Source of the DNA: Mesorhizobium sangaii
Lineage (GTDB): Bacteria > Pseudomonadota > Alphaproteobacteria > Rhizobiales > Rhizobiaceae
Assembly (NCBI RefSeq): GCF_014207355.1
Contig: NZ_JACHEF010000001.1
Location: 558,001-622,000, forward strand
Direction of reading: 5' to 3'
Length of the DNA stretch: 64,000 bases
Shown here: positions 57,474-64,000 of the stretch, in pieces
Numbering within the stretch: the stretch's first letter is position 1
Layout of the letters: every line of letters starts with the position of its first letter
The notes under the pieces: generated by a model
What the model was told of the DNA's origin: nothing
Databases searched by the model: none
What the model saw: the letters and a program-made list of their open reading frames with translations, nothing else
Program-made: the position numbers and the translations under genes

Positions 57474-59351
57474 TCACCGCTTCTCGTTCCAGCCAGGATC
57501 GAAGTAGAAGTTGCGGTCGCCGGTCTCACCGCGGCCAGCGCCGGAAACCACATAGGCGATCCTGACGATGCGAACGCTGCCGGCGCCCTGCTGCAGCCCA
57601 TAGATGCCTTCCAGTCCGCGGTCGTAAAATCCCGCCGCCGGAACCGAGAGCGCAACACAGGCGAGCGATGCCTGCCAGGCGAGTTTCATACCATTGGCGC
57701 GCAGCGAAATCCTGTTCTCGATGAGGTGCCTGGTGATGATCACAACCACAAGCAGCCCGTAGATCAGCGCATTGAATGCGGCGAACCAGTAAAAGCCGGT
57801 GGAATTCGAAGGATGGTCCACGAGAAGAACCGGCAATGACGCACCGATTGCAAGCACGACATAGGGAACGATGACGCGCGCCGGCAGAAGGTCCTTGGGG
57901 CCGCTGCCCTTGGGAGTAACGCGGAAATCTACGAAGGATTTGGTCAGATAGTCGCGGATCGACGACAGCGTTCCAGCGAGCACCCACGGCCAACGTGCGA
58001 AGAACAGGAACAGCGTCCCTTCCCAGCTTAGCGTCTTGGCTGTGATCGGGCGCGAAAGGCCGAACGCCTTCAACATCATCACCAGGATGATGAGGGCAAT
58101 CGAGTTCGGGGCATAGTAGAATAGGAAGTCGATATACATCACGCTGGCGAAGTTCTGGCCCGAGCAGAGCGCGTAGATGGGCATGACGTACATCAGAAGC
58201 GCAAATGTCGCGAACAGCGGGTACCAGAGCTGGCAAAAAAGGAACTGAAATTTCAAGCGCGGCGGCAGCTTGGAAAGGTAGCTGGGCGAGTATTCGAGCA
58301 AGATCGTCATCAGGCTCCGCGACCACTGGAATTCCTGCGTGACAAGATCGGCAAAGGTCTGCGGGCCATCGCCATGCGCGATGGCGTCGATGGCATGCAC
58401 ACCTCGCCATCCGGCCGCATTGATCAGCATCGACGTTGAATGGTCCTCGGCCAGTTCCGGACCAAGACCACCCGCTTGCCTCAGCGCGGCGGTTCGCACG
58501 GCATAGTGCGAGCCGATGCAGAGCGGAGCTCCGCCGCCCGTATGGCCGGACTGCAAGGGGCCGTGGAACATCCCCTCCGGAAACAGCCTGCCGCGCGCCG
58601 ACCAGCTCTCGGCGGCATTGTTGTCGCAAATGCTCGGCGCCGAGACATAGCCAACCGCGGGGTCGGCGAAGGGAAACAGGATCTCCCTGAGATAGGTTGG
58701 CGTCGGCACGTGGTCCGCATCGAGCTGAGCGACAAAATCATAGCGCTCATAGCCATAGTGATCGTAGAAAAATGCCAGATTCCCCTCTTTGCAGCGCGTC
58801 CGGCGCGGCCACACCTTGCGATGATAATCTTCCCGGCCGCGTCGGGTCGAAATCATGACGTTGTGGGCATCGCACCAGGCGATCGTCTCCTCGGATGGGT
58901 CCTCGTCTGCCAGCCAGGTATCGTGCGGATAGTCCTGCACCAGCATCGCTTCGAGCGTGCGCGCGACCACGGCAAAAGGCTCGGACGGCGCCTTGGTGAC
59001 CACCATCGCGACCCGCGAATGCTCAGGGATTGCGTGAATTTTGGACGGCTTTTTCGACGCATGCACGTTCAGCAGGAAGTACAACGGCATGAGCGTGAGC
59101 CATACCAGAATGAGCGTCGCGAATGCGTATGGCCCGACATGCTCGACATGCTCGGGCTTCAGCCACCAGAACCAGAAAAAGCCGAGCGTGACGAACCAGA
59201 AGGCCAGTGCCAGTCTCAAGACCCATTGCTGTGTGGCCGACAGCACCGGCACCAGAAAAGGGCCCTTCCGCGCAGCGGCGAGAGCCGTCTCAGGTCGCCC
59301 CGCCCGCCTGCTCGCATGGTCGACAATGCCTGCCTGAACGGAAGCACTCAT
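57474..59351 (-). CDS. Cellulose-synthase-like membrane glycosyltransferase (GT2)
   Basis: A 625-residue membrane enzyme. N-terminal helices (about residues 40-90), then the GT2 domain: CKEGNLAFFYDHYG, QLDADHVPTPTYL (DxD), LAEDHSTSM (catalytic ED), and QEFQWSRSLM, a variant of the QxxRW motif with Gln for Arg. At least six more helices follow (after about 340). There is no PilZ domain at the C-terminus. It should polymerise a UDP-sugar and move the chain through the membrane. ATG at 59351 is chosen; a TTG reading would extend into promoter element B. Confidence 0.9.
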   Translation of the reverse strand: MSASVQAGIVDHASRRAGRPETALAAARKGPFLVPVLSATQQWVLRLALAFWFVTLGFFWFWWLKPEHVEHVGPYAFATLILVWLTLMPLYFLLNVHASKKPSKIHAIPEHSRVAMVVTKAPSEPFAVVARTLEAMLVQDYPHDTWLADEDPSEETIAWCDAHNVMISTRRGREDYHRKVWPRRTRCKEGNLAFFYDHYGYERYDFVAQLDADHVPTPTYLREILFPFADPAVGYVSAPSICDNNAAESWSARGRLFPEGMFHGPLQSGHTGGGAPLCIGSHYAVRTAALRQAGGLGPELAEDHSTSMLINAAGWRGVHAIDAIAHGDGPQTFADLVTQEFQWSRSLMTILLEYSPSYLSKLPPRLKFQFLFCQLWYPLFATFALLMYVMPIYALCSGQNFASVMYIDFLFYYAPNSIALIILVMMLKAFGLSRPITAKTLSWEGTLFLFFARWPWVLAGTLSSIRDYLTKSFVDFRVTPKGSGPKDLLPARVIVPYVVLAIGASLPVLLVDHPSNSTGFYWFAAFNALIYGLLVVVIITRHLIENRISLRANGMKLAWQASLACVALSVPAAGFYDRGLEGIYGLQQGAGSVRIVRIAYVVSGAGRGETGDRNFYFDPGWNEKR

Positions 59352-59441
59352 ACACTTATCCGCCGCCACTTTGGGCTCTCCGCCGACAGATGGCCGAAAG
59401 CTCTCAAATCCCGGCGACAGAATCAGTCCGCGCTTTGTTAG

Positions 59442-59491
59442 AGTCAACTAAATTAAGCGTTCGTTAACCATGATTCTTGCGATCTGGTTAA
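59442..59491 (-). promoter_or_regulatory. Composite promoter element B (GT2 operon)
   Basis: On the minus strand: TTAACCA (59491-59485), 14 bases, TGGTTAA (59470-59464), 7 bases, TTAA (59456-59453), TTTAGTTGACT (59452-59442). TTAA-N7-TTAA is an exact CtrA-type box. TTGACT is a likely -35 with GATTCT 17 bases downstream. It is 50 bases long, the same as element A. Confidence 0.82.
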
Positions 59492-59627
59492 CCTAACACC
59501 TTGAATCGGGAGGGGAATAACCGCAACCGATGCAGCCCCGCAATGTCGAGCCGGCAAAGTTTTCTTGTGTCGGAAGTTCGCTGACGAGGCCTAGCCTGTT
59601 CGGCAGCGATCAGGCTTGAGAGCAGCG

Positions 59628-59678
59628 TTAACCATGTTGTGAAAGACAGGGTTAAGCAACCGTTAATTGCGCTTGACT
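59628..59678 (+). promoter_or_regulatory. Composite promoter element C (hydrolase operon)
   Basis: On the plus strand: TTAACCA (59628-59634), 14 bases, GGGTTAA (59649-59655), 7 bases, TTAA (59663-59666), then TTGCGCTTGACT. TTGACT at 59673-59678 is a likely -35 with CTTAAT 17 bases downstream. One base longer than elements A and B in the last spacer. Confidence 0.78.
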
Positions 59679-59933
59679 CCTGGCCGCGACCGGCTCTTAA
59701 TTTAACCAGGGATGATATATCGGGATATTGGCGCGAATTTGTGAGTATCGCGGCGAACCTTCTCTCTGTAACTCGTCGATGTCGGCGCCTTGAGAGATAG
59801 ATAATCGTTTGGTGGGTTCTGTGCGAAGGTTCGCACACCCGCCTATGGTCGCTCAGAAATCCCGCGGATTCCACCAATAGGGCCGATCGGTTGGGTAGTC
59901 GTGTCGATCAAGCATCGGCGCGCACGGGCGAGG

Positions 59934-59958
59934 CTTCAACTTCCGCAGGATGTTGAAG
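59934..59958 (+). promoter_or_regulatory. Leader hairpin before the hydrolase gene
   Basis: CTTCAAC (59934-59940) and GTTGAAG (59952-59958), perfect seven-base arms with an eleven-base loop, directly before the GGGAG ribosome site of the start at 59976. It may affect translation. Confidence 0.55.
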
Positions 59959-59975
59959 CTATGGGAGTATCAAAC

Positions 59976-60899
59976 ATGAAACACACCACAGCAAATGCAC
60001 TTGCGATCGCGCTTGTATTGGGCGCAAGCGCCGCGTTCCCCACTGCGGGAGGCGCCGGCTCAGTGGCCACGACCGACCCCGTTCAGACGAGCAGCGCCGC
60101 GTCGGCGTTCGGATCCTATGATCCCTACGGTGACTTCAGTGCCGACAAGAGCGCCAGCATCGAAGAGTTGTTCCTGCCCTGGGAAGACGTCGACCTGGCG
60201 AGCCTTCCCCTGGCCGACGCCTATGCCCTTCAGCGAAACCGGTCGCTGTTGATCACCATCGAGCCGTGGACTTGGTCGAAGGACTGGCGCATCACCCCGC
60301 CCGAACTGCGCAACGGCATATTGAGCGGAAAGTATGACGCCAACATGCGGGCAATCTGCAATCTGGTGGGGGCCATGAAGAGCCCGGTAACAATTCGCTG
60401 GGCGCAGGAAATGGAGGACAAGAACGGCCGCTTCACCTGGGCCAACTGGGCTCCCAAGGACTGGATCGCCGCTTACAAGCGCGAGGTCGATATCTGCCGC
60501 AAGGCTGCCCCCGCCGCCAAATATATGTGGTCACCCAAAGGCGAAGAGGGTCTGGAAAAATACTATCCCGGCGACGACTACGTCGACGTGATCGGCCTGT
60601 CGGTGTTCGGCCTGCAGAAGAAGGACAATAACGAGACCGGCCACGACCGGACGTTCGCCGAGGCGCTGAAGCCCGGCTATGACCGGGTCGCGGGCTTCAA
60701 CAAGCCGGTCGTGGTGGCGGAGCTCGGCTATGTCGGGAAGCAGGAATATGTCTCGAAATGGGAAATCGATTCCCGCAAGTCCTATTCGGAATTTCCAGCC
60801 CTGACCTCGGTCGTCTACTTCAACCAGAAGGAAGTGTGGCCGTGGCTGGGGGACTATGGACTGCCCGATTGGAGGGTTACCCAGCATATCTTGCCCTAG
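59976..60899 (+). CDS. Secreted GH26-like glycoside hydrolase
   Basis: A 307-residue exported protein with a signal peptide (about 1-27). The TIM-barrel pattern resembles GH26 beta-mannanase-like enzymes: LLITIEPWTW, TIRWAQEMEDKNGRFTWAN with a candidate acid/base Glu-145 (the usual His before it is Gln), YVDVIGLSVFG, and KPVVVAELGYVG with a candidate nucleophile Glu-249. It may trim the polysaccharide made by the GT2. ATG at 59976 has GGGAG upstream. It is followed by a DUF995 gene in 61 bases and driven by element C. Confidence 0.75.
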   Translation: MKHTTANALAIALVLGASAAFPTAGGAGSVATTDPVQTSSAASAFGSYDPYGDFSADKSASIEELFLPWEDVDLASLPLADAYALQRNRSLLITIEPWTWSKDWRITPPELRNGILSGKYDANMRAICNLVGAMKSPVTIRWAQEMEDKNGRFTWANWAPKDWIAAYKREVDICRKAAPAAKYMWSPKGEEGLEKYYPGDDYVDVIGLSVFGLQKKDNNETGHDRTFAEALKPGYDRVAGFNKPVVVAELGYVGKQEYVSKWEIDSRKSYSEFPALTSVVYFNQKEVWPWLGDYGLPDWRVTQHILP

Positions 60900-60959
60900 G
60901 GGGTGCTGTACCGGGTGTGGTGCAAAACTGGGCGTGGCGTAAAATAGTGGGGTAGGGTC

Positions 60960-61478
60960 GTGAAACGAGTGTTGGGGAATTGTATCGGAACGGCGCTTGC
61001 TTGTTCCATTGGTGTCTTTGCCTTCCAGCTTCCCGCGGCAGCGGCGACAGCGGCGCAGGTCGCCGAACTGGCCAGCCAAGCGGAGGCGGTGCCCGATGCG
61101 GGTATCTACCAGATGTACCAGAACCGTTCGTGGCTCTGGGGTCAAAACGGCGCTGGATTTTTTGCCGTGCAGCGCCGCCAATTCAGCGCCTGGACCTCGG
61201 ACAAAGGCAAACTGGGCTACGGCGACGGCATCTGGTTCCTCCCTGGAGGAGGCAAGCTCTGCTTCCGTGCAAAATGGCATGGAGCAGGCGGTGACTCCGA
61301 TGCCCTCACCTGTTTCGAGCATCGCCAGGCCGGCAGGGTGGTTTACCAGCGCAAGATTCCGGATGGCGACTGGTACGTTTTCAGGAGCTCGGATCGCAAC
61401 ATGGCGGACGAGTTCATGAAAATAAAATACGGCGACTACGCCACCTGGAAACAAAACCGAATCAAGGCAAAGCCGTAG
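60960..61478 (+). CDS. DUF995 family exported protein (copy 2)
   Basis: A 172-residue protein with a signal peptide (about 1-29). The domain shows YQNRSWLWGQNGAGFF, RRQFSAWTSDKGKLGYG, GKLCFRAKW, LTCFEHRQAGRVVYQ and GDWYVFRSS, which align block by block with copy 1 at 56847-57398. Start is GTG at 60960. It is in one unit with the hydrolase. Having two DUF995 genes beside one GT2 suggests a role in the same polysaccharide system. Confidence 0.85.
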   Translation: MKRVLGNCIGTALACSIGVFAFQLPAAAATAAQVAELASQAEAVPDAGIYQMYQNRSWLWGQNGAGFFAVQRRQFSAWTSDKGKLGYGDGIWFLPGGGKLCFRAKWHGAGGDSDALTCFEHRQAGRVVYQRKIPDGDWYVFRSSDRNMADEFMKIKYGDYATWKQNRIKAKP

Positions 61479-61500
61479 ACAGTGTCATGCGCGACAAGGC

Positions 61501-61950
61501 CTACGCCTTGCGCTCCCAGCGCCGGTCCGCCGTCTGCTGCCAGTAGGTGACGGCGTGGCCGGCGTCCTTCATCGTCTTCCAGTGCCCCCGAGCCGCCTCG
61601 ACCTGGGCGGCATCGTGGCCGTCGAACAGGAACACCGCACGCTCGTAGCCGCCAAGCTCGGGCGGCATGGCGCCATCGACCAGAAAGCGGATCTTTGCCT
61701 CGTTGGGATTGCCGTCGCCGGTGGTCAACAGGATCGGCTGTTCACCCGGAGAGGCCTCACGATCGGTTGCATGGGCGAGGAACGAATCGTCGCGAAAAGT
61801 CCAAAGATGCTGGTCGAGTGCATCGCGGCGCTCCTCGGTGCCGGTCTGCACCACGGCGCGCCAGCCACGGTCGATGCTGCGCTCCAGGAGGCCGGGCAGC
61901 GCATCTTCCAGCGTCGATTCGGTCAGGTGGTAGAACAGGACGTCGGCCAT
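61501..61950 (-). CDS. DNA polymerase III chi subunit (HolC)
   Basis: A 149-residue protein matching HolC: it starts ADVLFYHLTESTLEDALPGLLERS, has RRDALDQHLWTFRDDSFLAHAT, and PILLTTGDGNPNEAKIRFLVDG. Chi links the clamp loader to single-stranded DNA-binding protein. It is just downstream of pepA on the same strand, a pair conserved in many proteobacteria. Confidence 0.93.
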   Translation of the reverse strand: MADVLFYHLTESTLEDALPGLLERSIDRGWRAVVQTGTEERRDALDQHLWTFRDDSFLAHATDREASPGEQPILLTTGDGNPNEAKIRFLVDGAMPPELGGYERAVFLFDGHDAAQVEAARGHWKTMKDAGHAVTYWQQTADRRWERKA

Positions 61951-61978
61951 CGCCGCAGCCTATACCGGATGAACCCGC

Positions 61979-63469
61979 TCACTGCTCATAATTGTCTCGC
62001 ACCAGCCGATCGAGCAGCCTGACGCCGAAACCGGAACCCCACGACTGGTTGACCTCGTTCGACGGCGAGCCCATCGCCGTGCCGGCAATGTCGAGATGCG
62101 CCCAAGGCGTCTCCTTGACGAAGCGCTGCAGGAATTGCGCCGCGATGATGGCGCCGCCATAGCGGCCGCCAATGTTCTTCATGTCGGCATTCTTGGAATC
62201 GATCAGCTTGTCGTATTCGGCGCCGAGCGGCATGCGCCACAGCCGCTCCTGCGTCGCCTGCCCCGCCGCCGTCAGCCTTTGCGCCAATTCGTCGTTGTTG
62301 GAAAACAGGCCGGCATAGTGCTGGCCGAGCGCCACCATGATAGCGCCGGTCAGCGTCGCCAGATTGACCATGAATTTCGGCTGGAAGCGGTCGTTGCAGT
62401 ACCACAGCGCGTCGGCCAGCACGAGCCGGCCTTCGGCGTCGGTGTTGAGCACCTCGATGGTCTGGCCCGACATCGAAGTGACGATGTCGCCGGGGCGCTG
62501 GGCATGGCCGTCGACGGCGTTCTCGACCAGGCCGATGACGCCGACGACATTGGCCTTCGCCTTGCGCGCGGCCAGCGCATGCATTAGGCCGGTGACGGCG
62601 GCGGCACCTCCCATGTCGCCCTTCATGTCCTCCATGCCGGAGGCCGGCTTCATCGAATTGCCGCCGGTGTCGAAGGTGACGCCCTTGCCGACGAACGCAA
62701 CCGGGCTGTCCTTTGGCTTGCCACCGTTCCACTGCATGATCGCCATGCGGGCGCCGCGCGGCGAGCCCTGCGCGACACCGAGCAGCGAGCCCATGCCGAG
62801 CTTCTTCATTTCCTTCTCGGCCAGGATCTCGACCTTGACGCCGAGCGCCTCGAGTTCCTTGGCGCGGGCGGCGAACTCAACCGGCCCAAGCACGTTTGCC
62901 GGTTCGTTGACCAGGTCACGCGCCAGAAGCACGCCGTCCATCACCGCCTCGGCGTCAGCGAAGGCCTTCTTCGCAGCGGCCGGAGCGGCGGTGTGGATGG
63001 TGACCTTGACCGGCTTTTTCGGCTCGGCCTCGTCCTTGTCCTTCCTGGTCTTGTACTTGTCGAAGGCATAGCTGCGCAGAAGAATGCCTGCCGCGAGGCT
63101 TGCCGCCTCCTTGCCGCTCGGCGAGGCGCCGACCATTTCGAGCACCACGGCCACGTCGGTCGCCTTGCGCAGCGACCCGGCAATGGTGCCGCCAAGCTTC
63201 AGCCACGCATATTCGTCGAGCCCCGACACCTTGCCGGCGCCGATCGCCACCAGCCTGTCGAGCGACGCTCCTTCGGGCGCCAGAACTTCGACGGTGCTGG
63301 CGAACTTGCCGGTGAATTCGGCGACCGGAAAGGCCCGCTCCAATGTCTTGCCCGGATCGCAAGCCTTGGCGGCGTCGCTCAGGCCGCCCTCATCCGCCGA
63401 CAGCACGAAGACCGTGCCATTCTTCGGCGCGGAAAATTTGGCGAAGGCGATCGACGGTCTTTGGCTCAT
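61979..63469 (-). CDS. pepA: Leucyl aminopeptidase (PepA, M17)
   Basis: A 496-residue di-zinc aminopeptidase. The metal site is in [11 protein letters not shown] and [14 protein letters not shown], with [14 protein letters not shown] holding the further ligands and catalytic Arg. The N-terminal macro-like domain (1-170) is normal. ATG at 63469 has AGGA at a good distance; the adjacent ATG at 63472 is equally possible. It is divergent from lptF; the inverted repeat at 63548-63569 lies between them. PepA can also bind DNA in some bacteria. Confidence 0.95.
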   Translation of the reverse strand: MSQRPSIAFAKFSAPKNGTVFVLSADEGGLSDAAKACDPGKTLERAFPVAEFTGKFASTVEVLAPEGASLDRLVAIGAGKVSGLDEYAWLKLGGTIAGSLRKATDVAVVLEMVGASPSGKEAASLAAGILLRSYAFDKYKTRKDKDEAEPKKPVKVTIHTAAPAAAKKAFADAEAVMDGVLLARDLVNEPANVLGPVEFAARAKELEALGVKVEILAEKEMKKLGMGSLLGVAQGSPRGARMAIMQWNGGKPKDSPVAFVGKGVTFDTGGNSMKPASGMEDMKGDMGGAAAVTGLMHALAARKAKANVVGVIGLVENAVDGHAQRPGDIVTSMSGQTIEVLNTDAEGRLVLADALWYCNDRFQPKFMVNLATLTGAIMVALGQHYAGLFSNNDELAQRLTAAGQATQERLWRMPLGAEYDKLIDSKNADMKNIGGRYGGAIIAAQFLQRFVKETPWAHLDIAGTAMGSPSNEVNQSWGSGFGVRLLDRLVRDNYEQ

Positions 63470-63821
63470 CATGTCCTGCTTTCGGAAAATGCGTAGCTTT
63501 TGGGGAAGTGGTTCGAAGCGATGCGCGACATTTGGTCGTTTTCCCGCATTTGGCAAGACTTTGCCAAATTCGCACCCCATATGACCAACGGAATCGATGG
63601 TGATTCTTCGCGGCACGGCCCCGCTTTTTGCCGCAACTTGTTGTTAACCATCGATGTTTTCCCTTTCTTATCCATTGCCGCCGACACTCCGACCCGCCGG
63701 GGCGCGCGCAATGTGGGACGGAACCGGATCGACCATCCATGGAGCCAGTTGTGCAGGCGCCGCCGGACAGCTACCTTGTGCGGTGGCATGATGCCGTTCG
63801 AGAAAATCGAGAAAAGCCTTC
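63470..63821. other. Divergent promoter region between pepA and lptF
   Basis: About 350 bases with no gene. It has the inverted repeat at 63548-63569 and a GTTAACC half-site near 63645. No full TTAA-N7-TTAA box was seen. Confidence 0.5.
63548..63569. promoter_or_regulatory. Perfect inverted repeat, operator candidate
   Basis: ATTTGGCAA (63548-63556), GACT, TTGCCAAAT (63561-63569). Nine-base perfect arms, about 80 bases from the pepA start and 250 from lptF. It could be a regulator site in the pepA promoter. Confidence 0.55.
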
Positions 63822-64000
63822 ATGAAGGTCATTGAACGCTACATCATGCGCCGCGCTCTCGTGGTCTTCCTGGCTGCGCTGGTGTGGACGCTGGCCATCG
63901 TCTGGACGACGCAAGTGCTGGCCAAGATCGACCTGGTCACCGACAGCGGCCAGTCGTCGCTGACCTTCTTCGAGGTGGCCGCTCTCATCCTTCCCTCCAT
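63822..64000 (+). CDS. lptF: LPS export ABC transporter permease LptF (5' end only)
   Basis: The first 59 residues are in the window, MKVIERYIMRRALVVFLAAL and on, with one membrane helix (about 10-33) and the start of a periplasmic part (TDSGQSSLTFFEVAALILPS). The order pepA, then divergent lptF, and the N-terminal sequence IERYIMRR, fit LptF, which with LptG and LptB moves LPS out of the inner membrane. The rest is beyond the window. Confidence 0.88.
   Translation, partial: MKVIERYIMRRALVVFLAALVWTLAIVWTTQVLAKIDLVTDSGQSSLTFFEVAALILPS

Larger units (their letters stand above)
59352..59975. other. Divergent control region of the GT2 and hydrolase units
   Basis: About 620 bases. It contains element B (59442-59491, minus) and element C (59628-59678, plus), and then a leader of about 270 bases before the hydrolase start, with a hairpin at 59934-59958. 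A possible -10 for element C is CTTAAT at 59696-59701, 17 bases after TTGACT. No gene is present. Confidence 0.7.

Noticed and set aside
63640..63660. Possible CtrA site upstream of lptF
   Set aside because: Only one GTTAACC half is present; the second TTAA at seven bases is missing.

Overview
The window looks like chromosome of a Mesorhizobium-type alphaproteobacterium (Rhizobiales, Phyllobacteriaceae). The reasons are high GC coding sequence, a tandem set of DUF680 proteins (a family I associate with Mesorhizobium), a MucR/Ros regulator, HdaA with a clamp-binding motif, an NDUFS4-type complex I subunit, the holC-pepA-lptF arrangement, and several palindromic intergenic repeats of the kind scattered through these genomes. 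There are no rRNA genes, CRISPR arrays, integrases or transposases. Two tRNAs are present, Arg(TCT) at 6157-6233 and Pro(TGG) at 6709-6785.

Layout. 1-6.6 kb: the end of a DUF4142 gene, a small cupredoxin, an enoyl-CoA hydratase divergent from a TetR regulator with a clear palindromic operator between them, an anion/arsenite-type permease, a GT4 glycosyltransferase and a diguanylate cyclase. 6.6-12 kb: hdaA, an AI-2E-type permease and a CDP-alcohol phosphatidyltransferase, divergent from purM-purN-sixA. 12-21.5 kb: three DUF680 genes, a TctDE-like two-component system, a nitrate/taurine-type ABC importer, dapB and a UvrD-type helicase. 21.5-27.8 kb: an amino-acid catabolic group (an Lrp regulator with an apparent frameshift, diaminopropionate ammonia-lyase, two amidohydrolases and an agmatinase remnant) and a YUCCA-like flavin monooxygenase. 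27.8-36.4 kb: a molybdopterin oxidoreductase, an ABC-F ATPase, a MucR-type regulator, a DMT exporter, and a putative Fe(II)/2-oxoglutarate oxygenase divergent from a LysR regulator. 36.4-46.3 kb: housekeeping genes (ndk, moaE, moaD, pgsA, uvrC), an SDR, an outer membrane protein, GSTs and an H1-like Lys/Ala-rich protein. 46.3-52.9 kb: small regulators, exporters, rlmJ, and a TetR gene divergent from a secreted AhpD-like protein with a double operator.

53.2-61.5 kb is the most unusual part. It is a polysaccharide locus encoding a UDP-glucuronate decarboxylase, a UDP-sugar 4-epimerase, a cellulose-synthase-like membrane GT2, a GH26-like secreted hydrolase, two DUF995 proteins and two small lipoproteins that share a C-terminal [10 protein letters not shown] motif. 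Three copies of one composite promoter element (TTAACCA, 14 nt, GGTTAA, 7 nt, TTAA, then a TTGACT -35 box) stand in front of the three transcription units. This looks like one regulon, possibly tied to CtrA because of the TTAA-N7-TTAA core. The gene content recalls the c-di-GMP-controlled uxs1-uxe arabinose-polysaccharide cluster of Sinorhizobium meliloti, but I see no AraC-type regulator in this window. The window ends with holC, pepA and the start of lptF.

All function calls come from reading motifs and family resemblance in the sequence. No database search was run. Start codons were moved inward where a Shine-Dalgarno site or family length supported it, and each such choice is noted in its entry.
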